A stretch of 7,881 nucleotides of DNA, from assembly GCA_000433735.1 (NCBI GenBank), contig HF998276.1:21508-29388 (forward strand), read 5' to 3'. The first letter of the stretch is position 1. Every line of letters starts with the position of its first letter. Position numbers and translations under genes: made by a program. This DNA comes from Clostridium sp. CAG:167. GTDB taxonomy: Bacteria; Bacillota; Clostridia; Lachnospirales; Lachnospiraceae. The notes beneath the pieces are model-generated. The model was not told the DNA's origin, searched no databases, and worked only from the letters and a program-made list of their open reading frames with translations. Positions 1 to 6,466 of this stretch are shown here, one piece after another.

Positions 1-213
1 ATTTGCGCTCCGTGGGCGTTTGCACTTGTTAAGTGCGTAGCGGTATGGATGCCTATGCTGACGCATGTACAGGCATCTCATACCGACGCACTTAAAACCC
101 ACTCGCTGCAAACCTTTCTGCCGCAGGACTGGGAGGTTAAAGGAGGACAGCAATTTTTTGGTACGTCCATCTCCCGGAAGAAAATCGACATCAGAGTGGT
201 TCCTGCCTTGTAG
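1..213 (+). CDS. Possible C-terminal end of an ORF entering from upstream (doubtful)
   Basis: Frame 1 is open from the first base to a TAG at 211-213, giving 70 codons with no start needed inside the window. The last 35 or so residues (ending ...RKKIDIRVVPAL) look protein-like and use ordinary codons for this genome. The first part overlaps a large palindrome (18-113), and another frame (65-349) is also open here, so the reading may be chance or may be a gene tail carrying an inserted repeat. No family is recognised. The stop lies about 190 bases before the next promoter, so this ORF would not belong to the downstream operon. Confidence 0.3.
   Translation: MCAPWAFALVKCVAVWMPMLTHVQASHTDALKTHSLQTFLPQDWEVKGGQQFFGTSISRKKIDIRVVPAL
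18..113. repeat. Large imperfect palindrome 1, long-hairpin repeat
   Basis: Nested complementary arms are visible. 18-24 pairs with 107-113 (GTTTGCA/TGCAAAC), 29-38 with 86-95 (TTAAGTGCGT/ACGCACTTAA), 41-47 with 79-85 (CGGTATG/CATACCG), 48-54 with 71-77 (GATGCCT/AGGCATC), and a small inner ATGC/GCAT at 55-58 and 63-66. Only short bulges interrupt the middle stems. The structure resembles a multicopy intergenic palindromic element (MITE- or REP-like). Copy number cannot be seen here. Confidence 0.7.
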
Positions 214-224
214 GGGGGATTCCC

Positions 225-243
225 GGACCGGAAGGTCCCTTTT
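225..243 (+). terminator. Weak hairpin with short T run
   Basis: GGACC (225-229), loop GGAA (230-233) and GGTCC (234-238) are followed by CTTTT. The stem is only five pairs and the T run four bases. It lies 12 bases after the TAG at 211-213, so it could end upstream transcription, but it could also be part of the neighbouring palindromic repeat. Confidence 0.25.
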
Positions 244-253
244 CAGTATTGCA

Positions 254-389
254 GTAATTTTACCGAAGCCGTTTCATGGAATGAGTACAAAGACGCAAGT
301 ATCTGGCATGCGTTCTGTGCATGTCGATACTTCTGCGCCTTTGTTGTAGCGCAAGCGCTCATGGAATGAAACGGCTTCGGTAAAATTAC
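254..389. repeat. Large palindrome 2 with perfect 24-bp terminal arms
   Basis: Positions 254-277 and 366-389 are perfect reverse complements over 24 bases. Folding continues inward: 281-285 with 358-362 (ATGAG/CTCAT) across a symmetric GGA/GGA internal loop, 288-292 with 339-343 (CAAAG/CTTTG), 297-303 with 326-332 (AAGTATC/GATACTT), and 307-311 with 319-323 (CATGC/GCATG). An imperfect outer extension is visible (AAGGT at 232 and TTTCAGT at 241 against ACTGAAACCTT at 394-404). It encodes no transposase, so a non-autonomous palindromic element or a structured RNA is likeliest. Its outer end reaches the -35 box of the next promoter. Confidence 0.8.
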
Positions 390-402
390 GGAAACTGAAA
401 CC

Positions 403-431
403 TTGTCAATGAATCCCGCTTTTGCTATACT
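403..431 (+). promoter_or_regulatory. Sigma-A-type promoter of the t6A/rnz operon
   Basis: TTGTCA (403-408) and TATACT (426-431) are separated by 17 bases, and a TG at 423-424 makes an extended -10. Transcription would begin near 438, about 27 bases before the GTG at 465. The -35 box touches the outer arm of palindrome 2. Confidence 0.8.
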
Positions 432-464
432 AAGATAGAGAGAAAACAGATGGAGGTATCGAAG

Positions 465-938
465 GTGTCGTTTAGAGTACAAGTGAAATTAGATTTTAAA
501 TCCTTAGGACAATTTTTGTTATATCATTATTATACACAGGTTTCCGGCCTTTTCAGTCTGCTTTTGAGCATTCTGGCATTGGTGTTTGCCGTGTGGCGCT
601 GGCCGGTGCTGACGGTGCAGGGTAAATGTGTGCTGATTCTGATCGCCCTTATGTTTACGGTTTTGCAGCCGCTGATGATTCTGATGAGAGGCAAAAGACA
701 GCTTCAGTCAGAAGATTTTCAGGATTCATTCAGTTACTTATTTAATGAAAGCGGCGTCAGCATCAGTCAGGGAGACAAAAGCCAGCAGTTCCCATGGGAA
801 GATATTAAGAAAATCCGTTACCGCAAGGATGCAGTGTATGTATACATGACTTCCGTTCAGGCGTTTGTACTGCCGAGAGAGCAGTGCGGCAAGCGGTTTG
901 ACGAACTGGTAGCCTATATGAAGGAGAAGAAAAAATAA
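465..938 (+). CDS. YcxB-like membrane protein
   Basis: A small inner-membrane protein of 157 residues with unknown biochemical role. Two hydrophobic segments are visible at about residues 28-46 and 54-74. A basic stretch (RGKRQ) follows, then a cytoplasmic domain (about 85-150) with the pattern typical of YcxB-like proteins: a glycine turn, WEDI near 111-114 and FVLPRE near 134-139. I place the start at GTG 465 because GGAGG at 452-456 sits eight bases before it. The in-frame ATG at 450 overlaps that Shine-Dalgarno site and has none of its own. It is the first gene of the operon, and its TAA overlaps the tsaE ATG by one base (TAATG), so translation is probably coupled. The family call rests on the overall pattern and is moderately sure. 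Confidence 0.75.
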   Translation: MSFRVQVKLDFKSLGQFLLYHYYTQVSGLFSLLLSILALVFAVWRWPVLTVQGKCVLILIALMFTVLQPLMILMRGKRQLQSEDFQDSFSYLFNESGVSISQGDKSQQFPWEDIKKIRYRKDAVYVYMTSVQAFVLPREQCGKRFDELVAYMKEKKK

Positions 939-1390
939 TGGTTTGGGAAAGCTTTTGCGAAAAAGATACAGCAAAGATCGGGGAGACCCTGGCCAGGGAA
1001 GCAAAGCCGGGAGAAATCTATTTATTAGAGGGAGATCTTGGCGTTGGAAAAACCGTATTTGCCAAAGGATTTGCCCTGGGACTGGGGATCACAGAACCCA
1101 TTACCAGTCCTACGTTTACCATCATTCAGGAATATGAGCAAGGGCGTCTGCCTTTTTACCATTTTGATGTGTACCGGATCGCAGATGAAGAAGAAATGTT
1201 TGAACTTGGCTATGAGAGTTACTTCTTTGGACAGGGCGTGTGCCTGATCGAGTGGGCATCTCTGATCCAGGGACTGCTGCCGGCTGAGTGCCGCACGATC
1301 CGTATCGAGAAAGACTTAGAACGGGGATTTGACTACCGCCGGGTAGAGCTGGTGGATGGAATTGCCCTGATAGGAGAGATGACAGAGTGA
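938..1390 (+). CDS. tsaE: TsaE, t6A-biosynthesis ATPase
   Basis: The ATPase partner of TsaB and TsaD in making N6-threonylcarbamoyladenosine at A37 of tRNAs that read ANN codons. It acts in the cytoplasm and is thought to reset the TsaBD complex by ATP hydrolysis. The 150 residues match the family length. The Walker A loop is at 32-39 (GDLGVGKT), SPTFTI lies at 57-62, the HFDVYR motif at 75-80 and LIEWA at 103-107. The start ATG at 938 has AAGGAG at 921-926 and overlaps the previous stop. The TGA at 1388-1390 overlaps the tsaB GTG (GTGA), which suggests coupled synthesis of the two partners. Identification is secure. Confidence 0.96.
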   Translation: MVWESFCEKDTAKIGETLAREAKPGEIYLLEGDLGVGKTVFAKGFALGLGITEPITSPTFTIIQEYEQGRLPFYHFDVYRIADEEEMFELGYESYFFGQGVCLIEWASLIQGLLPAECRTIRIEKDLERGFDYRRVELVDGIALIGEMTE

Positions 1391-2097
1391 AAATTTTAGC
1401 AATAGACAGCTCCGGGCTGGTCGCCACGGTAGCTTTATTAGACCAGGATATTCTGGTAGGAGAATACACGATACACAATAAAAAGACTCATTCCCAGACA
1501 TTGCTTCCTATGATCGATGCTATGTTGTCCATGGCAGAAGTGCCAGTGGAAGAACTGGATGCACTGGCTGTATCAGCGGGACCGGGATCCTTTACCGGAC
1601 TGCGTATTGGAGCGTCTACGGCAAAGGGACTGGCCCAGGGACTGGACATTCCTATTGTGGCTGTCCCTACCCTGGAAGGGCTTGCCTATAACCTGCAGGG
1701 GGCAGACAGTGTAGTCTGTGCCATGATGGATGCCAGAAGAAACCAGGCTTATTATGGCGTGTATGATGTGAAAGAAAATACCCCTCAGGCACTGGTTCCC
1801 CAGGCCGCCGCACCAATCGGAGAAGTGATCGAGGCTGTAAATAAACTGGGACGGCCGGTTATTTTTGTAGGGGATGGTGTACCTGTATTTAAAGAACAGA
1901 TCGAAGCGTCCCTGACTGTTCCGTATCAGTGGGGAGCCGACAGCGTAAGATACCAGAAGGCTGCTTCAACAGCCGCTTTGGGAAAGATTTATCTGGAGCA
2001 GGGAAAAGGGACTGCGGCCAGAGATTTTGCCCCGATTTATCTGAGACTTTCTCAGGCTGAGAGAGAACGCATGGAACGGGAAAAATCAGACAAATGA
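1387..2097 (+). CDS. tsaB: TsaB, t6A-biosynthesis scaffold protein
   Basis: A catalytically inactive ASKHA-fold paralogue of TsaD that forms a heterodimer with it in the threonylcarbamoyl-transfer complex. It has 236 residues. The N-terminal motif MKILAIDSSG, THSQTLLP at 34-41, the hallmark GPGSFTGLRIG at 65-75 and MDARRNQ at 114-120 are all present. It starts at GTG 1387 with AGGAGAG at 1372-1378, overlapping the end of tsaE by four bases. The C-terminus ends normally, without a fused RimI acetyltransferase domain. In many Firmicutes rimI follows tsaB. Here RNase Z follows instead, after 16 bases. Confidence 0.96.
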   Translation: MKILAIDSSGLVATVALLDQDILVGEYTIHNKKTHSQTLLPMIDAMLSMAEVPVEELDALAVSAGPGSFTGLRIGASTAKGLAQGLDIPIVAVPTLEGLAYNLQGADSVVCAMMDARRNQAYYGVYDVKENTPQALVPQAAAPIGEVIEAVNKLGRPVIFVGDGVPVFKEQIEASLTVPYQWGADSVRYQKAASTAALGKIYLEQGKGTAARDFAPIYLRLSQAERERMEREKSDK

Positions 2098-2113
2098 TGA
2101 GGAGGTTAGAGTT

Positions 2114-3019
2114 TTGCTGGATGTATGTCTGCTGGGAACAAGTGGAATGATGCCATTGCCCAAACGAGCGTTGACGGCATTGATGACGAGATTTAACGGA
2201 AGCAGTCTGCTGATCGACTGCGGAGAGGGAACCCAGGTCAGTATCCGCCAGCAGGGCTGGAGCATGCATGATATTGACTTGATCTGTATTACCCATGTAC
2301 ACGGAGACCATGTCAGCGGCCTGCCGGGACTTTTGCTTTCCATGGGAAATGCAGAGAGAAGACAGCCCCTTCTGATCATTGGACCCAAGGGAACCAGGCG
2401 GGTGGTAGAAGCACTTCTGACCATTGCCCCGGGACTTCCTTTTGAAATAACGATCCAGGAACTGACACAGCCACAGGAAACGATCCGGGCCCATGGATAC
2501 ACCATCCGGGCGTTCCGTGTAAATCACACGGTGACCTGTTATGGTTACAGCCAGATCATAGAACGGACCGGAAAATTTGATGTGGATCGTGCCAAAGAAA
2601 GCCAGATCCCCATGAAGTTCTGGAGCCGTCTGCAAAAGGGCGAGACCATAGAGGAAGAGGGAATGGTGTACACGCCGGATATGGTTTTGGGAGAACAAAG
2701 AAAAGGCATTAAAGTAACCTATTGTACCGATACAAGACCGGTGCCTGTGATTGCAGAAGAAGCAAAAGGAGCGGATCTTTTTATCTGTGAAGGAATGTAT
2801 GGAGAACCGGAGATGGCGTCGAAAGCCGTGGAAAAGAAACATATGACATTTGTGGAAGCGGCAGAACTGGCCAGAGTGGCAGAGCCGGGGCAGATGTGGC
2901 TGACCCATTTTTCACCATCGTTGATCCGGCCGGATTTTTATATGGAGGAACCAAGAAAAATCTTTGAAAGGACTTATCCTGGAAAAGACAGGAAAACCGT
3001 AGAGTTGAAGTTTCAATAA
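2114..3019 (+). CDS. rnz: Ribonuclease Z (tRNA 3' endonuclease)
   Basis: A metallo-beta-lactamase-fold endonuclease that cuts tRNA precursors lacking encoded CCA just after the discriminator base. It has 301 residues, the usual length of the short (bacterial, dimeric) form. Key residues are the zinc-binding HVHGDH at 61-66, His138 in the NHT motif, Asp206 in CTDTRP and His265 in THFSP. LLIDCGEGTQ at 32-41 is also typical. Residues about 150-185 (GKFDVDRAK...) correspond to the tRNA-binding flexible arm region. I use the TTG start at 2114, with GAGGAGG at 2099-2105 eight bases upstream. All three tRNA genes downstream lack CCA and would be substrates. Identification is secure. Confidence 0.95.
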   Translation: MLDVCLLGTSGMMPLPKRALTALMTRFNGSSLLIDCGEGTQVSIRQQGWSMHDIDLICITHVHGDHVSGLPGLLLSMGNAERRQPLLIIGPKGTRRVVEALLTIAPGLPFEITIQELTQPQETIRAHGYTIRAFRVNHTVTCYGYSQIIERTGKFDVDRAKESQIPMKFWSRLQKGETIEEEGMVYTPDMVLGEQRKGIKVTYCTDTRPVPVIAEEAKGADLFICEGMYGEPEMASKAVEKKHMTFVEAAELARVAEPGQMWLTHFSPSLIRPDFYMEEPRKIFERTYPGKDRKTVELKFQ

Positions 3020-3037
3020 AAGAAGGGAGTGAGGGAT

Positions 3038-3667
3038 ATGAAATCTTTCAAACCATCAACAGGAAAAAAATTAGCAGCCTTTTCCTTTTTTATGTGCATG
3101 GTAGTGATCGGCGGCATGGCGGTTTATTATCAGTATATGAAGAGGCAGCAGCTTAAGTCAACGACCCAGACACCCACTACAGAGGTGCAAAAACTCATTG
3201 ACAAAGACTTGGACCAGGGGTATCCGGAGACACCTGTGGAAGTAATGAAACTGTGGGGCAGATACAATCAATGCCTGTATAATTCGAATATGACTGATGA
3301 GCAGAGAGAAGAACTGGTAAAAAAACTGCGTTATATGTACAGCGAGGAACTGGCACAGAAAAATCCGGAAAAAGAACATGTACAGAAATTTCAGGCAGAG
3401 GTAGATCTTTTTAAGAATAAGAAGCAGCGTATCGTCAGTTATACGACAGATAACGGCATCGCGGTTCAGTATAAGAATGTGGGGGATAAGCAGTGTGTCC
3501 GGGTAAGACTTTCGTATTTTATCAATAACGATGGAAGTTATACAAAAAGTTATCAGGACTTTATTCTGGCCAAGGAAGATGACCGGTGGAAAGTTATGGG
3601 CTTCCGGGCAGTGAAAAACACCGAAAGTACCAAGGAAGAAGCAGAAAAAAACAGTGACAAAAAATAA
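3038..3667 (+). CDS. Conserved single-pass membrane protein, possibly DUF6715-like
   Basis: Function unknown. The 209 residues show a basic N-terminus (KPSTGKK), one membrane segment at about 12-33 and then an extracytoplasmic domain: a Thr/Pro-rich linker (41-48), an alpha-helical stretch (about 66-125) and a beta-rich end with RWKVMGFR at 183-190, as in NTF2-like folds. A charged Lys/Glu tail closes it. The ATG at 3038 is preferred because AAGGGAG at 3023-3029 is eight bases before it. The in-frame GTG at 3029 would sit on top of that site. It lies 18 bases after rnz and 12 before tsaD, so it is inside the operon, but nothing in it suggests tRNA binding. The DUF6715 suggestion is from memory and unsure. 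Confidence 0.85.
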   Translation: MKSFKPSTGKKLAAFSFFMCMVVIGGMAVYYQYMKRQQLKSTTQTPTTEVQKLIDKDLDQGYPETPVEVMKLWGRYNQCLYNSNMTDEQREELVKKLRYMYSEELAQKNPEKEHVQKFQAEVDLFKNKKQRIVSYTTDNGIAVQYKNVGDKQCVRVRLSYFINNDGSYTKSYQDFILAKEDDRWKVMGFRAVKNTESTKEEAEKNSDKK

Positions 3668-3679
3668 AGAGGTGTTAAT

Positions 3680-4705
3680 TTGAGTAAGGAAAAGACAACG
3701 GTGCTAGCCATTGAGAGTTCTTGTGACGAAACGGCAGCAGCGGTAGTAGTAAATGGAAGAGAAGTACTGTCTAATGTGATCTCCTCCCAGATCGATATAC
3801 ACAAATTATACGGTGGTGTGGTGCCGGAGATCGCATCCAGAAAGCATATAGAAAAGATCAACCAGGTGATCCAGGAGGCGTTGGAGGAGTCTGACAAAAC
3901 GATGGAGGATATAGATGCGGTCTGTGTTACTTATGGACCGGGTCTGGTAGGTGCGCTGCTGGTAGGAGTAGGTGCCGCTAAGGCACTGGCGTATGCCACT
4001 CACAAGCCATTAGTGGGAGTCCATCATATTGAGGGACATATTTCCGCTAATTTCATTGAAAATAAAGATCTGGAACCACCGTTTTTATGCCTGGTAGCGT
4101 CTGGCGGCCACAGTCATCTGGTGATCGTAAAGGAATACGGAGAATATGAAATACTGGGACGCACCAGAGATGATGCGGCCGGAGAGGCCTTTGATAAAGT
4201 GGCAAGAGCCATCGGACTTGGATATCCGGGAGGACCAAAGATTGATAAACTGGCCAAAGAGGGAGATCCGGATGCTATCGAGTTTCCTAAGGCATCTATT
4301 GATGGTGCACCATATGACTTTAGTTTCAGCGGTGTAAAATCGGCTGTGTTAAATTATATCAACGGCTGCAAAATGAAGCAGGTTCCATATAACGAGGCAG
4401 ACATAGCAGCATCTTTCCAAAAGGCAGTTGTAGGGGTGCTGGTAGATCACACAATGAAAGCAGCAAAAGACTATGGCATTAAAAAAGTAGCCATTGCGGG
4501 AGGTGTGGCGTGCAACTCAGCACTTCGCCAGGCGATGGAAGATGCCTGTCAAAAGCGCGGATATAAGTTTTACCGGCCAAGTCCTATTTTGTGCACGGAC
4601 AACGCAGCTATGATCGGAGCAGCAGGTTACTATGAGTATAAAAAAGGAGTCCGTCACGGATGGGATCTCAATGCTGTACCGGGATTGAAACTGGGAGAAG
4701 AATGA
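3680..4705 (+). CDS. tsaD: TsaD, tRNA threonylcarbamoyladenosine transferase
   Basis: The catalytic subunit that moves the threonylcarbamoyl group from threonylcarbamoyl-AMP to A37 of ANN-decoding tRNAs, working with TsaB and TsaE. The 341 residues are full length. Visible motifs are IESSCDETAAAVV at 11-23, the metal-binding HHIEGH at 115-120 (His116 and His120 are the likely ligands), SGGHSHLV at 141-148, PGGPKIDKLA at 183-192, AGGVACNSALR at 273-283 and CTDN at 305-308, whose Asp307 is the third ligand. The start is TTG at 3680, with AGAGGTG at 3668-3674. The gene ends the operon. No terminator is evident before the tRNA promoter, so some read-through into the tRNAs is possible. Confidence 0.97.
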   Translation: MSKEKTTVLAIESSCDETAAAVVVNGREVLSNVISSQIDIHKLYGGVVPEIASRKHIEKINQVIQEALEESDKTMEDIDAVCVTYGPGLVGALLVGVGAAKALAYATHKPLVGVHHIEGHISANFIENKDLEPPFLCLVASGGHSHLVIVKEYGEYEILGRTRDDAAGEAFDKVARAIGLGYPGGPKIDKLAKEGDPDAIEFPKASIDGAPYDFSFSGVKSAVLNYINGCKMKQVPYNEADIAASFQKAVVGVLVDHTMKAAKDYGIKKVAIAGGVACNSALRQAMEDACQKRGYKFYRPSPILCTDNAAMIGAAGYYEYKKGVRHGWDLNAVPGLKLGEE

Positions 4706-4740
4706 AATAGGCGGAATTTGTAAAAAAGATTAAAAAAAAC

Positions 4741-4770
4741 TTGACATTTCCTCTAAAAGGGTGTTATACT
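4741..4770 (+). promoter_or_regulatory. Strong promoter of the tRNA cluster
   Basis: A perfect TTGACA at 4741-4746 and TATACT at 4765-4770 are 18 bases apart (17 if TTATAC is taken). The start point would be near 4777, about ten bases before the first tRNA. Confidence 0.88.
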
Positions 4771-4786
4771 AATCAAGCAGTCTTGT

Positions 4787-4872
4787 GGAGAGGTGTCCGA
4801 GTGGTTTAAGGAGCCGGTCTTGAAAACCGGTGACTCCGAAAGGGGCCGTGGGTTCGAATCCCACCTTCTCCG
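4787..4872 (+). tRNA. tRNA-Ser (anticodon UGA)
   Basis: The acceptor stem GGAGAGG pairs with CTTCTCC. The anticodon stem CCGGT/ACCGG encloses CTTGAAA, giving UGA, which reads UCA-type serine codons. The long variable arm (GACTCCGAAAGGGGCC) is typical of serine tRNA, and the T-loop reads TTCGAAT. The discriminator base is G. No CCA is encoded, so RNase Z and nucleotidyltransferase are needed. Confidence 0.97.
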
Positions 4873-4873
4873 T

Positions 4874-4892
4874 TTCTGTTTTAACAACAGAA
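4874..4892 (+). other. Spacer hairpin between the two tRNA-Ser genes
   Basis: TTCTGTT (4874-4880) pairs with AACAGAA (4886-4892) across a five-base loop. There is no T run, so it is more likely a processing spacer structure than a terminator. It begins two bases after the tRNA discriminator. Confidence 0.4.
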
Positions 4893-4925
4893 TTCAATTA
4901 AATACAGCTATATGAATTTAGCATT

Positions 4926-5014
4926 GGAGAAGTACCCAAGCGGCTGAAGGGGCTCCCCTGGAAAGGGAGTAGGTCGTTAATAGCGGCGCGAGGGTTCAAA
5001 TCCCTCCTTCTCCG
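4926..5014 (+). tRNA. tRNA-Ser (anticodon GGA)
   Basis: The acceptor GGAGAAG pairs with CTTCTCC. The anticodon stem CTCCC/GGGAG encloses CTGGAAA, giving GGA (codons UCC and UCU). A long serine-type variable arm (TAGGTCGTTAATAGCGGCGC) follows, and the T-arm is GAGGG TTCAAAT CCCTC. The discriminator is G, with no encoded CCA. Confidence 0.97.
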
Positions 5015-5015
5015 T

Positions 5016-5029
5016 TGTGCGTCAGCACA
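5016..5029 (+). other. Spacer hairpin before tRNA-Trp
   Basis: TGTGC (5016-5020) and GCACA (5025-5029) enclose the loop GTCA. It lacks a T run, so it is probably a processing structure in the tRNA precursor, starting one base after the discriminator of the second tRNA-Ser. Confidence 0.35.
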
Positions 5030-5040
5030 CATTAATTCAT

Positions 5041-5111
5041 AGGGGCATAGTTCATCGGTAGAATAAGAGTCTCCAAAACTCCAGAGCTGGGTTCGATTCC
5101 TAGTGCCCCTG
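5041..5111 (+). tRNA. tRNA-Trp (anticodon CCA), slightly irregular
   Basis: The acceptor AGGGGCA pairs with TGCCCCT and the discriminator is G, both usual for bacterial tRNA-Trp. The D-stem is GTTC/GAAT and the loop CTCCAAA gives anticodon CCA. Two weak points stand out: the outer pair of the anticodon stem (AGAGT/ACTCC) is A opposite C, and the T-stem CTGGG/CCTAG contains a G-T wobble. The fold is otherwise intact. No CCA is encoded. It is the last tRNA before the terminator. Confidence 0.92.
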
Positions 5112-5119
5112 TTATTTAC

Positions 5120-5152
5120 AAAGGATTACACAGAAATGTGTAGTCCTTTTTT
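5120..5152 (+). terminator. Intrinsic terminator of the tRNA cluster
   Basis: A 13-pair stem (5120-5132 with 5137-5149, one T-G wobble) carries a GAAA tetraloop and runs into six Ts. It lies nine bases after tRNA-Trp. Confidence 0.93.
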
Positions 5153-5241
5153 GCTGCAATTTTTTTGAATTTGTTTGCAAGGTTTCAGCTAGATCCATCG
5201 TTAGTTTTTATATACCAGTAAAAAAGGAGAGGTGAGATGGT

Positions 5242-6438
5242 ATGAAAAAAGCAGGAAAATTATTTGTATTGGGAATGATCGCCATGGGAGTTTTAAGTGC
5301 CTGTGGTACAAAGGATGAGCCGAATGGGGCGGCTTCTAAGGATGTGGAGACCAGTGTAAGGACGGCAGCTCCTTCTTACACGCCGGCGAAAGAGACGCCG
5401 CTTACCCAGGTGGCGGAACATCCGGTTCAAACAGACACAAAGGAGTGCGTACTATCGGTAAAAAACTGGGACGACCCCAAAGACGGTCTGGATATAAACT
5501 TTACCCGGTTTGGAGATGGTGGTGCGTCCATTGATGCATCCATGTATCATCAGGAAGGGCTGATTGCCTATGAGGAAAATTTTAAAAATGTAGTGGATAA
5601 GAACTCAAAGCAGTATTATACAGGCGAAATAAAATACACAGATTATGAGAAAAAATCCCACACGGCCGCAAGATATGTAAAAAACGACAATTCTTATGTG
5701 ATTTATGAAACAAAGTATAAACGGAAAAAACACCATTATATCGCAGTGCTCAATCAGGTATTCCAGATGGATGATCCGGAGGGGACCCAGAGGATCGATT
5801 TCCCTTTTATCTGCTGTGATGACATAGGAAGAGGGGATGTTTTGTCGGCGTGGCTGCATAATGAGGACAGCTGGCAGGAAAAAATATTTGGAAGATATGA
5901 TTATAAGCAGTTAAAAGAGTTTTACACTGCTTTTTCTGAAAAAACAGTTTCCTGTGATGACCAGACAGAGACAATCCGGGTGGCAGGAAGATTCTATAAT
6001 GAACAGAATGAGCCGCAGCAGAAAGGCACTGTGATCCTGGATCTGAAAAATAAAAAAGTCACAGTAGAACGGGATGATAATACAAAAGTCTGGGATCATA
6101 CGGATTATCTGAAAAGCCTGAAGAAGAATTATGTTAGTGCAGGCAAATACAAAGGAAGAGAGTTTTTCTATGACGAAGGCAGCGCTCTGATATTCAGTGA
6201 AAAGAATGGAAAAATGACTTTGGCCATAGAGGATCAGGATGAGCAGGGATTTTATCTGGAAGATACAGGATGGAACTGCGTAGGCGAGTATGTGGAGATG
6301 AAAGTTTCTAAAAAGTCAAACAGTAAAAACATATATCTGGATGTGATCGTGCATTTGCTGGAGGATGGAAGTAAATCCGAGATAAAACGCACGGTGGTAC
6401 TGGATGGAAATGGGAGATATATAAAATGCAGGAAGTAA
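5242..6438 (+). CDS. Predicted lipoprotein of unknown function
   Basis: A secreted, membrane-anchored protein of 398 residues. The N-terminus has a basic start (MKKAGK), a hydrophobic segment and the lipobox VLSAC, so Cys21 should be lipidated by Lgt and exposed after LspA cleavage. Residues 22-66 form a Ser/Thr/Pro/Ala-rich linker. The rest is hydrophilic with many alternating aromatic and charged residues, suggesting beta-rich domains (about 68-190 and 225-398). Four cysteines (69, 191, 192, 238) and two later ones (346, 396) could form disulfides. No catalytic motif is recognised. AGGAGAGG at 5225-5232 precedes the ATG by nine bases. A promoter is not obvious: TATATA at 5209-5214 could be a -10, without a good -35. 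The gene sits alone between the tRNA terminator and a convergent regulator gene. Confidence 0.88.
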   Translation: MKKAGKLFVLGMIAMGVLSACGTKDEPNGAASKDVETSVRTAAPSYTPAKETPLTQVAEHPVQTDTKECVLSVKNWDDPKDGLDINFTRFGDGGASIDASMYHQEGLIAYEENFKNVVDKNSKQYYTGEIKYTDYEKKSHTAARYVKNDNSYVIYETKYKRKKHHYIAVLNQVFQMDDPEGTQRIDFPFICCDDIGRGDVLSAWLHNEDSWQEKIFGRYDYKQLKEFYTAFSEKTVSCDDQTETIRVAGRFYNEQNEPQQKGTVILDLKNKKVTVERDDNTKVWDHTDYLKSLKKNYVSAGKYKGREFFYDEGSALIFSEKNGKMTLAIEDQDEQGFYLEDTGWNCVGEYVEMKVSKKSNSKNIYLDVIVHLLEDGSKSEIKRTVVLDGNGRYIKCRK

Positions 6439-6466
6439 TTTGAATGGAATTGTAAACTTGGTTAAG

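Noticed and set aside
65..349. Plus-strand open frame across the left intergenic region
   Set aside because: It runs through parts of both palindromes, has no ribosome site at its ATG, and its peptide pattern is explained by the inverted repeat. An AAAGGAGG at 139-146 precedes a TTG at 158 by 11 bases, which was not convincing enough to call a gene.
243..482. Minus-strand open frame over palindrome 2
   Set aside because: It mirrors the plus-strand reading because of the symmetry, and it crosses the operon promoter and the start of the YcxB-like gene.
1889..2908. Long minus-strand open frame (339 codons)
   Set aside because: It is antisense to tsaB and rnz, whose motifs (HVHGDH, CTDTRP, THFSP) are unmistakable. 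Its sequence is rich in His, Ser, Gln and Phe, as antisense shadows are.
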